A program made the translations under genes and the position numbers. From Pseudomonas moraviensis (GTDB taxonomy: Bacteria > Pseudomonadota > Gammaproteobacteria > Pseudomonadales > Pseudomonadaceae): a DNA stretch of 64,000 bases. Under the pieces are notes generated by a model, which saw only the letters and a list, made by a program, of their open reading frames with translations, was not told the DNA's origin and made no database searches. Location: NCBI RefSeq assembly GCF_900105805.1, contig NZ_LT629788.1, forward strand, positions 3,410,001 through 3,474,000. The letters are read 5' to 3'. This document shows positions 16,667 to 24,256 of the stretch, in pieces (position 1 is the stretch's first letter; the number at the start of each line of letters is the position of its first letter).

Positions 16667-17884
16667 ATGGCCGAACAAGGTTCGCCGCGCCGCTTTGCGC
16701 GCATAGATCGACTCCCCCCTTACGTTTTCAACATCACCGCCGAGCTGAAGATGGCCGCTCGCCGCCGTGGTGAAGACATCATCGACCTGAGCATGGGCAA
16801 TCCCGACGGCGCCACGCCGCCGCACATTGTCGAAAAACTCGTGCAGGTCGCCCAACGTGAAGACACCCACGGTTACTCGACGTCCAAGGGCATTCCGCGC
16901 CTGCGCCGGGCGATTTCCAACTGGTACAAGCAGCGCTACGAAGTCGATATCGACCCGGAAAGCGAAGCCATCGTCACCATCGGTTCCAAGGAAGGCCTGG
17001 CGCACTTGATGCTGGCGACTCTGGATCAGGGCGACACCGTACTGGTGCCGAACCCGAGCTACCCGATTCACATTTACGGCGCGGTGATTGCCGGCGCTCA
17101 GGTGCGGTCGGTGCCGCTGGTGCCGGGGGTGGACTTCTTCGATGAGCTGGAGCGGGCGATTCGCGGCTCGATCCCCAAGCCGAAAATGATGATCCTCGGC
17201 TTCCCGTCGAACCCGACCGCGCAGTGCGTGGAGCTGGATTTCTTCGAACGGGTGATCGCCCTCGCCAAGCAGTACGACGTGCTGGTGATTCACGATCTGG
17301 CTTACGCCGACATCGTCTACGACGGCTGGAAAGCGCCGTCGATCATGCAAGTGCCGGGCGCCAAGGACATCGCGGTGGAATTTTTCACCCTGTCCAAGAG
17401 CTACAACATGGCCGGCTGGCGCATCGGGTTCATGGTCGGTAACCCGGAACTGGTCAACGCTCTGGCGCGGATCAAGAGCTACCACGACTACGGCACCTTT
17501 ACTCCGCTGCAAGTGGCGGCGATTGCTGCGCTCGAAGGCGATCAGCAATGCGTGCGCGACATCGCCGAGCAGTATCGCCAGCGGCGTAACGTGCTGGTCA
17601 AGGGCCTGCATGAATTGGGCTGGATGGTCGAGAATCCAAAGGCTTCCATGTATGTGTGGGCGAAGATTCCCGACGCGTATGCACATCTGGGCTCATTGGA
17701 ATTTGCCAAGAAACTGCTGGCCGAGGCCAAGGTCTGCGTGTCGCCGGGGGTGGGTTTCGGCGAGTACGGCGACGACCACGTACGCTTCGCCCTGATCGAA
17801 AACCAGGACCGCATTCGTCAGGCCGTGCGCGGGATCCGCGGAATGTTCCGCGCGGATGGCTTAGTCGCAAAAACTGGCGGCTAA
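16667..17884 (+). CDS. alaC: Alanine transaminase AlaC-type aminotransferase
   Basis: A 405-residue class I/II PLP-dependent aminotransferase. The Schiff-base lysine lies in FTLSKSYNMAGWR, and the PLP-contacting NPSYPIH, FPSNPTAQ and HDLAYADI segments are present. AlaC interconverts pyruvate/glutamate and alanine/2-oxoglutarate. The last 130 bp of the gene occur a second time at 18389-18518 as part of a tandem duplication, but this copy is complete. It converges with the gntP gene. Confidence 0.92.
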   Translation: MAEQGSPRRFARIDRLPPYVFNITAELKMAARRRGEDIIDLSMGNPDGATPPHIVEKLVQVAQREDTHGYSTSKGIPRLRRAISNWYKQRYEVDIDPESEAIVTIGSKEGLAHLMLATLDQGDTVLVPNPSYPIHIYGAVIAGAQVRSVPLVPGVDFFDELERAIRGSIPKPKMMILGFPSNPTAQCVELDFFERVIALAKQYDVLVIHDLAYADIVYDGWKAPSIMQVPGAKDIAVEFFTLSKSYNMAGWRIGFMVGNPELVNALARIKSYHDYGTFTPLQVAAIAALEGDQQCVRDIAEQYRQRRNVLVKGLHELGWMVENPKASMYVWAKIPDAYAHLGSLEFAKKLLAEAKVCVSPGVGFGEYGDDHVRFALIENQDRIRQAVRGIRGMFRADGLVAKTGG

Positions 17885-17909
17885 CACAGTACCGGCAGAA
17901 CAACACTTA

Positions 17910-18043
17910 TGTGGCGAGGGAGCTTGCTCCCGCTGGACTGCGCAGCAGGCCCAAATCCTGCAATCGCGGTCTGTCTGATTCACTGGGTGCAGAGGTTTTT
18001 ACGACTGCTGCGCAGCCGAGCGGGAGCAATCTCCCTCGCCACA
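17910..18043. repeat. Inverted-end repeat (TGTGGCGAGGGAGCTTGCTC type), copy 1
   Basis: Begins TGTGGCGAGGGAGCTTGCTC and ends with GAGCAATCTCCCTCGCCACA. An internal inverted pair CTGCGCAGCAGG / CTGCTGCGCAG also occurs. Present in both units of the tandem duplication. Confidence 0.85.
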
Positions 18044-18071
18044 ACATCCGTGTTACCACAGATTTTTTACC

Positions 18072-18105
18072 CACAAAAAAACCGCATCGCTGCGGTTTTT
18101 TTGTG
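18072..18105. terminator. Bidirectional terminator, copy 1
   Basis: CACAAAAAAA-CCGCA-TCGC-TGCGG-TTTTTTTGTG: symmetrical hairpin with A tract before and T tract after, able to stop both alaC and gntP transcripts. Confidence 0.88.
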
Positions 18106-18120
18106 CCTGCAAACGGCCGC

Positions 18121-18388
18121 TTAAACGAACAGCGACAACAATAGGATAAAGCCCAACGCGACGATGGACAGAATGGTTTCCATCGCGGTCCAGGTCTTGA
18201 AGGTTTCGGCCACGGTCATGTTGAAGTACTGCTTGACCAGCCAGAAACCGGCATCGTTGACGTGGGACAGGATCAGCGAACCGGCGCCGGTGGCCAGCAC
18301 CAGCAGTTCACGATTGACGCCCGGAATCATGCCGACGAACGGCACAACAATGCCAGCACCGGTGACGGTTGCCACGGTCGCCGAACCG
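18121..18388 (-). pseudogene. gntP 3' fragment (duplicate remnant)
   Basis: Encodes the last ~88 residues of the gluconate permease (GSATVATVTGAGIVVP to LLLSLFV) and the TAA stop, without the rest of the gene. Upstream it is joined to antisense alaC sequence, forming a chimeric open frame of 139 codons to 18540 that is almost certainly not a real protein. Most differences from the intact gntP are silent. Confidence 0.88.
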
Positions 18389-18518
18389 TTTCGGCGAGTA
18401 CGGTGACGACCACGTGCGCTTCGCCCTGATCGAAAACCAGGACCGCATTCGTCAGGCCGTGCGCGGGATCCGCGGGATGTTCCGCGCGGATGGCTTAGTC
18501 GCAAAAACTGGCGGCTAA
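18389..18518 (+). pseudogene. alaC 3' fragment (duplicate remnant)
   Basis: Repeats the last 43 codons of alaC (from FGEYGDDHVRFALIEN to AKTGG and the stop). The three base differences from the intact gene are all silent. No start codon or ribosome site, so it is a dead fragment. Confidence 0.9.
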
Positions 18519-18543
18519 CACAGTACCGGCAGAACAACACTTA

Positions 18544-18677
18544 TGTGGCGAGGGAGCTTGCTCCCGCTGGACTGCGCAGCAGGCCCAAATCCTGCAATCG
18601 CGGTCTGTCTGATTCACTGGGTGCAGAGGTTTTTACGACTGCTGCGCAGCCGAGCGGGAGCAATCTCCCTCGCCACA
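18544..18677. repeat. Inverted-end repeat (TGTGGCGAGGGAGCTTGCTC type), copy 2
   Basis: Identical by eye to the copy at 17910-18043 and carried with it in the tandem duplication. Confidence 0.85.
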
Positions 18678-18706
18678 ACATCCGTGTTACCACAGATTTT
18701 TTACCC

Positions 18707-18737
18707 GCAAAAAAACCGCATCGCTGCGGTTTTTTGT
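18707..18737. terminator. Bidirectional terminator, copy 2
   Basis: GCAAAAAAA-CCGCA-TCGC-TGCGG-TTTTTTGTG, the terminator just downstream of the intact gntP gene. One T shorter than copy 1. Confidence 0.85.
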
Positions 18738-18766
18738 GCCTGCGCTTTCTTTAAACAAAGAACAGC

Positions 18767-20119
18767 TTAAACGAACAGCGACAACAGCAGGATAAAGCCC
18801 AGGGCCACCACCGACAGAATGGTTTCCATCGCGGTCCAGGTCTTGAAGGTTTCGGCCACGGTCATGTTGAAGTACTGCTTGACCAGCCAGAAACCGGCAT
18901 CGTTGACGTGGGACAGGATCAGCGAACCGGCGCCGGTGGCCAGCACCAGCAGTTCACGATTGACGCCCGGAATCATGCCGACGACCGGCACAACAATACC
19001 GGCGCCAGTGATGGTCGCCACGGTCGCCGAACCGGTGGCGATACGAATCACCGCCGCCACCAGCCACGCCAGCAGGATCGGCGAGATCTGCGCGCTCACT
19101 GCCATGTGGCCAATCACGTCACCCACGCCGCTGGTCACCAGCATCTGCTTGAAGCCACCGCCGGCACCAATGATCAGGATGATTGCGGCCGTTGGCGCCA
19201 GGCTCGCGTCCAGCCATTTGAGCATCTGATTGGAACCGATGCCCTGCTTGTAGCCGAAGGTGTACAGCGACAGCAGCAACGCCAGCAGCAGTGCGGAGAT
19301 CGGGTGGCCGATCATGTCCATCCAGATGCGGAAGAAATTGCCGTCCGGCAGCGCCACGTCAGCGAAGGTTTTCAGCAGCATCAGGAACACCGGCAGGAGC
19401 ACGGTGACCAGGGTGATGCTGAAGCTCGGCAGGATGGCCGAATCGTTTTCGCGGGCCAGTTGATCGACCAGTTCCTGATTCGGGTGACCGGGAATGTGCT
19501 TGGCGATGAACGTACCGAAGATCGGACCGGCAATGATGGCGGTCGGCAGCGCGACGATCAGGCCATAGAGAATGGTCTTGCCGATGTCAGCGCCGAACAC
19601 GCCGATGGCCAACAGTGGGCCCGGATGCGGTGGCACCAGACCGTGCACAGCGGACAGGCCGGCGAGCAGCGGGATACCGATCTTGATGATCGATACGCCA
19701 GTGCGGCGGGCAACGATGAACACCAGCGGAATCAGCAGCACGAAGCCGATTTCGAAAAACAGCGGGATGCCCACCAGGAACGCGGCGAACATCATTGCCC
19801 ACTGCACCTTGTCCTTGCCGAAGGCGCGGATCAGGGTCTGGGCGATCTGATCGGCGCCGCCGGATTCGGCCATCATCTTGCCGAGCATGGTGCCCAGGGC
19901 GAGGATGATGCCGACGAAACCGAGTACGCCACCGAAGCCATCCTGGAACGCCTTGATGATGGTGTTGATCGGCATGCCGGAAGTCAGGCCGAGGAACGCG
20001 GCGGCGATGGTCAGGGCGATAAAGGGGTGAATCTTGAACTTGGTGATCAGGATAATCAGGCCGATTACCGTGACCACCGCATCGAGCAGCAGGAACGTCT
20101 CGTGGGACATGCCAAACAT
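18767..20119 (-). CDS. gntP: GntP-family gluconate:H+ symporter
   Basis: A 450-residue inner-membrane permease with about 12-14 hydrophobic helices. Typical family stretches are GLVPPHPGPLLA, IGIPLLAGLSAVHG and LSHVNDAGFWLVKQY. It imports gluconate for phosphorylation by GntK. It lies 82 bp downstream of gntK in the same direction and so is probably co-transcribed, with its own leader containing an AAYAAYAA motif before a good AGGAG ribosome site. Its last 268 bp are duplicated downstream. Confidence 0.95.
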   Translation of the reverse strand: MFGMSHETFLLLDAVVTVIGLIILITKFKIHPFIALTIAAAFLGLTSGMPINTIIKAFQDGFGGVLGFVGIILALGTMLGKMMAESGGADQIAQTLIRAFGKDKVQWAMMFAAFLVGIPLFFEIGFVLLIPLVFIVARRTGVSIIKIGIPLLAGLSAVHGLVPPHPGPLLAIGVFGADIGKTILYGLIVALPTAIIAGPIFGTFIAKHIPGHPNQELVDQLARENDSAILPSFSITLVTVLLPVFLMLLKTFADVALPDGNFFRIWMDMIGHPISALLLALLLSLYTFGYKQGIGSNQMLKWLDASLAPTAAIILIIGAGGGFKQMLVTSGVGDVIGHMAVSAQISPILLAWLVAAVIRIATGSATVATITGAGIVVPVVGMIPGVNRELLVLATGAGSLILSHVNDAGFWLVKQYFNMTVAETFKTWTAMETILSVVALGFILLLSLFV

Positions 20120-20136
20120 GGGGGGTGTCTCCTGGA

Positions 20137-20150
20137 TTGTTGTTGTTATT
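20137..20150 (-). promoter_or_regulatory. Crc/Hfq-type A-rich motif in gntP leader
   Basis: The transcript strand reads AATAACAACAACAA, matching the AANAANAA catabolite-activity motif, 18 bases or more before the gntP start and next to its ribosome site. In Pseudomonas such motifs are bound by Hfq/Crc to repress translation. Confidence 0.5.
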
Positions 20151-20201
20151 AAAGCGGGTTGAACAGAAGTCGGGAGGACAGCGCTGTCTTTTTCAACATA
20201 C

Positions 20202-20735
20202 TCATACCGCCTGTTTCAGGCCGTTGGCCTGCCACCAGACGTGAGCCTGGGACGCCAGTTGTTCAACGCTGTGGACCGAAGCATTCAGGGCCAGGGTCAG
20301 CGGCTCGCCTACTGGCGATTCGAGGGTGGCGAACTGGCTTTCGATCAACGTCGCCGGCATGAAGTGGCCCGGGCGGTGCGATACACGCTCGGCGGCGACT
20401 TCCGGGGTCAATTCAAGAAACACGAAGCCCAGGCCCGGCAAGGCGCTGCGCAGACGTTCGCGATAACTGTGTTTAAGGGCCGAGCAGGTCAACACCGGGC
20501 GCTGGCCTTCGGCATCGACGCGACGCAGTTCATCGCACAGGCTGTCGAGCCAGCCGGCACGGTCTTCGTCGTTCAGGGGGATCCCCGCGCTCATCTTTTC
20601 GATGTTCGCGGCCGGATGGAAAGTATCGCCTTCAATGGCAGTGGCGCCGCTCAAATGGCACAGGGCCTGGCTGACGCACGTCTTGCCGCAACCGGCAACG
20701 CCCATGATGACCAGGGCGGTGATGGGATGACTCAT
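20202..20735 (-). CDS. gntK: Gluconokinase GntK
   Basis: A 177-residue cytosolic kinase that converts gluconate plus ATP to 6-phosphogluconate, feeding the Entner-Doudoroff route. Walker A is GVAGCGKT (residues 12-19); EGDTFHP and CSALKHSYRERLR are characteristic of the family. First gene of the gntK-gntP operon, divergent from gntR. Two GntR-operator-like sites lie in the intergenic region. Confidence 0.95.
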   Translation of the reverse strand: MSHPITALVIMGVAGCGKTCVSQALCHLSGATAIEGDTFHPAANIEKMSAGIPLNDEDRAGWLDSLCDELRRVDAEGQRPVLTCSALKHSYRERLRSALPGLGFVFLELTPEVAAERVSHRPGHFMPATLIESQFATLESPVGEPLTLALNASVHSVEQLASQAHVWWQANGLKQAV

Positions 20736-20756
20736 ATAACACCTCAGCGCGCAGAC

Positions 20757-20770
20757 AGCGCTACCTTTGC
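20757..20770. promoter_or_regulatory. Putative GntR operator, gntK-proximal
   Basis: AGCGCTACCTTTGC; on the other strand GCAAAGGTAGCGCT. It shares AGCGCTACCTT with the second site at 20909. It fits the P. aeruginosa GntR motif (AC-N-AAG-N-TAGCGCT, recalled from memory) at all but one position, and sits 21 bp before the gntK start. Confidence 0.6.
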
Positions 20771-20908
20771 TAGCTATGACTCTAGTGCACAGGCAGAAGT
20801 TGCCGACGCCTTCTTGTCGTTTTTTTGGGTTGCAGCAGGTTTGTTCCCGATGCCAAAGCGCGCAGATCAGGCAGGACCGCGCTCACGCATTTGCAGCTGC
20901 ATCAGGAC

Positions 20909-20922
20909 AGCGCTACCTTAGT
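20909..20922. promoter_or_regulatory. Putative GntR operator, gntR-proximal
   Basis: AGCGCTACCTTAGT; its complement ACTAAGGTAGCGCT matches the recalled GntR motif AC-N-AAG-N-TAGCGCT at every fixed position. It lies 30 bp before the gntR start, fitting autorepression. Confidence 0.65.
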
Positions 20923-20951
20923 GCCTTGATTTTTGTTTGGCAAGCCGCCCG

Positions 20952-21983
20952 ATGACCTCCCCCAAGAACGATAAAAATACCCGCACCACCGGCCGTCCGA
21001 CCCTTAACGAAGTAGCCCGCCTGGCCGGCGTCAGCCCGATTACCGCCTCGCGCGCTCTGCGCGGGGTCAGCACGGTGGCCACCGAACTGGTGGAAAAAGT
21101 GCAGAAAGCCGCGCTCGAACTCAACTATGTAGTCAACCCCGCCGCCCGCGCGCTGGCCTCGGCGCAGAGCCATTCGGTGGTGGTGCTGGTGCCGTCGCTG
21201 TCCAACCTGCTGTTCATCGACACACTGGAAGCCATTCATCGAGTGCTGACGCCCAAGGGCTTCGAAGTGCTGATCGGCAACTTCCACTACTCGCGCGATG
21301 AAGAAGAAAACCTGCTGCGCAATTACATGGCCTATCAGCCGCGCGGGTTTCTGCTGACCGGTTTCGATCGCACCGAGAGTTCGCGGCGGATGATCGAGCT
21401 CAGCAACATTCCCTGCGTGTACATGATGGAGCTGGACAGCGCCGCCGGGGTCAATTGCGTGGGTTTTTCGCAGTTGAGCGCCGGTGAAACGGCGGCGGAG
21501 CATTTGCTGTCTCGCGGGCGCAAGCGCTTGGCGTATATCGGCGCGCAGCTGGATCAGCGCACGTTGTTGCGTGGTGAGGGTTTCCGCAAGGCACTGCAGA
21601 AGGCTGGCCGCTACGACCCGGATCTGGAAGTGCTGACGCCGCGCGCTTCGTCGGTGGGCTTGGGTGGTGAGCTGTTTCTGCAACTGCTGGCGGCGCATCC
21701 GGATGTCGATGCGATTTTCTTTGGCAACGATGACCTGGCCCAGGGTGCGCTGCTGGAAGCCTTGCGCAATGGCATCAAAATTCCCGAGCAAGTGGCGATT
21801 CTGGGCTTCAACGACCTGCCAATGTCCGAGCACATGGTCCCGCGCCTGAGCAGCATCAACACCCCGCGTGAAGCCATCGGCCGGCGCGCGGCGGAGCAGA
21901 TGCTGACGTTGATGGCGGGCAACAAAGTAGCGCGGCCGGTGGAGGATATGGGGTTTGAGCTGAAGGTGCGCGAGAGTACCTGA
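20952..21983 (+). CDS. gntR: LacI-family gluconate regulator GntR
   Basis: A 343-residue LacI/GalR repressor. The N-terminal HTH reads RPTLNEVARLAGVSPITASRAL, followed by a hinge helix (NPAARALASAQSHS) and a periplasmic-binding-protein-like effector domain (NCVGFSQLSAGETAAEHLLS, FFGNDDLAQGALLE). Divergent from gntK-gntP, so its inducer is presumably gluconate or a phosphorylated derivative. The ATG at 20952 was preferred to a TTG at 20937. Confidence 0.93.
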   Translation: MTSPKNDKNTRTTGRPTLNEVARLAGVSPITASRALRGVSTVATELVEKVQKAALELNYVVNPAARALASAQSHSVVVLVPSLSNLLFIDTLEAIHRVLTPKGFEVLIGNFHYSRDEEENLLRNYMAYQPRGFLLTGFDRTESSRRMIELSNIPCVYMMELDSAAGVNCVGFSQLSAGETAAEHLLSRGRKRLAYIGAQLDQRTLLRGEGFRKALQKAGRYDPDLEVLTPRASSVGLGGELFLQLLAAHPDVDAIFFGNDDLAQGALLEALRNGIKIPEQVAILGFNDLPMSEHMVPRLSSINTPREAIGRRAAEQMLTLMAGNKVARPVEDMGFELKVREST

Positions 21984-21997
21984 AACTCACGCGATCC

Positions 21998-22085
21998 CCT
22001 GTAGGAGCTGCCGAAGGCTGCGATCTTTTGATTTTGCTTTCAAGAACAAGATCAAAAGATCGCAGCCTTCGGCAGCTCCTACAGG
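21998..22085. repeat. Inverted repeat element (GTAGGAGCTGC... type)
   Basis: CCTGTAGGAGCTGCCGAAGG plus CTGCGATCTTTTGA and its reverse complement around a short A/T-rich loop; lies between the convergent gntR and LysR genes. Confidence 0.88.
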
Positions 22086-22100
22086 GGTTTTGTGTTGGGC

Positions 22101-22982
22101 TCAATGGCTGAGCAGGTCGACCAACGCCTGCGCGCCCTTCTGCAATGGCTGGCTCTTGAGCCACACCGCATGCACCGGCAGCACCAGACCATTTTCGATG
22201 TTGCGAAAATTCAGTCGTTTCAAGCGTCCGGACTCCAGCCACGGCTGCACCACCGACAGCGGAAAGTTGCCCCAGCCCAATCCCGCCTCGACCATCTCCA
22301 TCGCCGTTTCGAGGTTATCCGTGCGCCAGTAGGATTCCGCCACCAACGGCCGCGTCTCGCTGATCGGCAAGTCGCGACTGGCGACGATGATCTGCCGCAC
22401 CTGCACCAGATCTTCGAGAAACACATCCCGCCCCTGCAGCAACGGACTGTCCGCCGCCAGCGTGGCGATCATGCGTTCGCTGCCGACGAACTGAAACCGC
22501 TCCAGCGCATTTACGCTCAACCCGGCGAAGGCCAGGCACACGCTGACCCGGCCACTGTGCAACATCGCCAGCACATCATCCTGCGGCGCGGTCAGCACTT
22601 CGACATCGAGCAGCGGATGACGCTCGGCAATCACCTTGATCGCCGCCAGCAAGCGACGTCGATCAAGGTCGGCGACTACGCCGATCGACAACCGGCTTTC
22701 CAGCCCCAGCGATAACTCCACCGCGTGCACTTGCAGTTGCTTGAGCTGCTCGGCGATCAGTCGCGCGTGCGGCACCAGCGATTGTGCGATCGCCGTGGGT
22801 TGCGGCTCACGGTGACTGCGATCGAACAACGGGTAGCCGAGTTCGGCTTCAAGGTTGGCAATGCCCATGCTCACCGCCGAAGGCACCTTACCCAATTGCC
22901 GCGCGGCGGCGGAAAACGAGCCGCGCTCGATCACCGCGAGAAACAATTCGATACTGTCGCTATTGAAATTCAACCTGCCCAC
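22101..22982 (-). CDS. LysR-family regulator divergent from second PACE gene
   Basis: A 293-residue LysR protein with HTH residues 8-65 (GSFSAAARQLGKVPSAVSMG) and a C-terminal effector domain. The start is a GTG at 22982 with a weak ribosome site. It is divergent from the PACE gene at 23095, 112 bp between starts. Only about the HTH resembles the other LysR at 10838, so the two pairs are unlikely to be a recent duplication. Confidence 0.92.
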   Translation of the reverse strand: MGRLNFNSDSIELFLAVIERGSFSAAARQLGKVPSAVSMGIANLEAELGYPLFDRSHREPQPTAIAQSLVPHARLIAEQLKQLQVHAVELSLGLESRLSIGVVADLDRRRLLAAIKVIAERHPLLDVEVLTAPQDDVLAMLHSGRVSVCLAFAGLSVNALERFQFVGSERMIATLAADSPLLQGRDVFLEDLVQVRQIIVASRDLPISETRPLVAESYWRTDNLETAMEMVEAGLGWGNFPLSVVQPWLESGRLKRLNFRNIENGLVLPVHAVWLKSQPLQKGAQALVDLLSH

Positions 22983-23094
22983 CTATCAATAAAACTGAAA
23001 GCTACCGACTTTTTCTGTCAGGTCTATTGAAGCTATCTTTCGCCGCCTTCGCCAGCCCTGCTGGCCCCAATTGGCAAGAAAGAGGCAAATCTGC

Positions 23095-23532
23095 ATGCAA
23101 GGCGTGAAACGCAAACTGGTCTACGTATCGCTCTACGAAGTGATCGGCATGACCTTCTCCGCCCTCGGTCTGGCGTTACTGTCGGGCACATCGCCGGGCA
23201 GCACCGGGCCACTGGCGGTGATCATCACCAGCATCGCCGTGACCTGGAATTTCATTTACACCTCGTTGTTCGAGCGCTGGGAAAGCCGCCAGGTCTCGCG
23301 CACCCGCACGGTCAAACGGCGCATCGCCCATGCCGTCGGTTTTCAACTGACGCTGATCGTGTTTCTGATTCCGCTGATTGCCTGGTGGATGAACATCAGT
23401 CTGGTGCAGGCCTTTGTGCTGGATCTGGCGCTGATCATTTTCATCCCGTGCTACACGTTCGTGTTCAACTGGCTGTTTGACCGGATCTTCGGTTTGCCGG
23501 CGTCGGCGCTGCCGGATTCAGCAACAGCATAA
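23095..23532 (+). CDS. PACE-family (AceI-like) multidrug efflux transporter
   Basis: A 145-residue protein with four helices in two tandem transmembrane-pair halves: VSLYEVIGMTFSALGLALL in the first half and RIAHAVGFQLTLIVFLIPLIAWW in the second. Same length as the PACE protein at 10311 but clearly different sequence. ATG at 23095 has GAGG upstream; a TTG at 23071 is the alternative. Likely controlled by the divergent LysR. Confidence 0.87.
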   Translation: MQGVKRKLVYVSLYEVIGMTFSALGLALLSGTSPGSTGPLAVIITSIAVTWNFIYTSLFERWESRQVSRTRTVKRRIAHAVGFQLTLIVFLIPLIAWWMNISLVQAFVLDLALIIFIPCYTFVFNWLFDRIFGLPASALPDSATA

Positions 23533-23571
23533 CGGTACGTCGCACTACTAGCTGGCGTGGGGGAATTACGC

Positions 23572-23592
23572 ATCGCTAACGCCGTTAGCGAT
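23572..23592. promoter_or_regulatory. Perfect 10-bp inverted repeat, operator-like
   Basis: ATCGCTAACG-C-CGTTAGCGAT, perfect 10-bp arms around one base, in the 230-bp gap before the gene at 23763. Too short a loop for a terminator and no T tract, so a dimeric regulator site is more likely. Confidence 0.45.
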
Positions 23593-23762
23593 AAGCCTCT
23601 GCTGAACAGCATCAGGGCCAATCGGCCCCAGACCGTCCGTCTGAAAGGGTACCGCACCTGTAATTTCTGACAGTAGACGCTGAGCCTTGTCTGAAGAACC
23701 ATGGAACGGGCCATGCACCAGCATGGCTGGCTCTCTGTCAGTCACCATCAAGGAAGGGAATT

Positions 23763-24191
23763 ATGTCTGAAGAACTGAAGAACAAAGCCAAGAACGCCAT
23801 CGGGCACATCGCTATATATGCCGATGAGCAAGCCCAAGGAGAGGAAAGTCTATCCATCACACGACGTGTATTGTGGTTGGACTCCAAAGGCCTATATATC
23901 GCTGGAAATGTAAAGGACGACATCATCTCCCACGGAGCGGATATTTATATCAATGCCGCCATCGTGGCCGGTACTACTTATCTTTTCGAATCACGGCAAA
24001 GTGGTGGTAACTACATTCCCAAGGTATGGGAGAAAAGTTCATGGACTGCACAGTCCGCTGGCGGAAAGATCACCATCGATGAGGTCGACGTCGTTAACCA
24101 AACTGTAAAAGGCAGTTTTGAGTACACCGCGGAATCACCAGACGGGACAAAAACTGCGAAGGTCCGCGGCAACTTTAATTTGAGACAATAA
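23763..24191 (+). CDS. Hypothetical protein, 142 residues
   Basis: ATG preceded by AAGGAAGGG, a strong ribosome site. The protein is soluble, without signal peptide, with many Thr, Ser and Val in the C-terminal half, which suggests a beta-rich domain (KITIDEVDVVNQTVKGSFEY). AT content is clearly higher than in the flanking genes, which suggests horizontal acquisition. I do not recognise the family. It stands alone, 65 bp before the end of the convergent chemoreceptor gene. Confidence 0.75.
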   Translation: MSEELKNKAKNAIGHIAIYADEQAQGEESLSITRRVLWLDSKGLYIAGNVKDDIISHGADIYINAAIVAGTTYLFESRQSGGNYIPKVWEKSSWTAQSAGGKITIDEVDVVNQTVKGSFEYTAESPDGTKTAKVRGNFNLRQ

Positions 24192-24256
24192 ATAAAAGCC
24201 TCGAGCAAGCCGCGTGAAACTGCCCCACCCTGCAGTCGGGGCAGTTGCAGGGTCTG

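Larger units (their letters stand above)
17755..19034. repeat. Diverged tandem duplication of the alaC 3' / gntP 3' junction
   Basis: Unit 1 is 17755-18388 (634 bp) and unit 2 is 18389-19034 (646 bp). Each holds the last ~130 bp of alaC, the intergenic repeat and terminator, and the last 268 bp of gntP. The complete alaC runs into unit 1 and the complete gntP into unit 2. The units differ by 3 bases in alaC, about 15 in gntP clustered near the gene fragment ends, and a 12-bp length difference in the spacer after the terminator. Confidence 0.92.

Noticed and set aside
18121..18540. 139-codon minus-strand frame joining antisense alaC to the gntP end
   Set aside because: Created by the junction of the two duplicated units; no start signals, so not called a gene.
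23566..23748. Minus-strand frame of about 60 codons divergent from the gene at 23763
   Set aside because: No ribosome site, and its start would lie almost on that of the opposite gene. No recognised domain.
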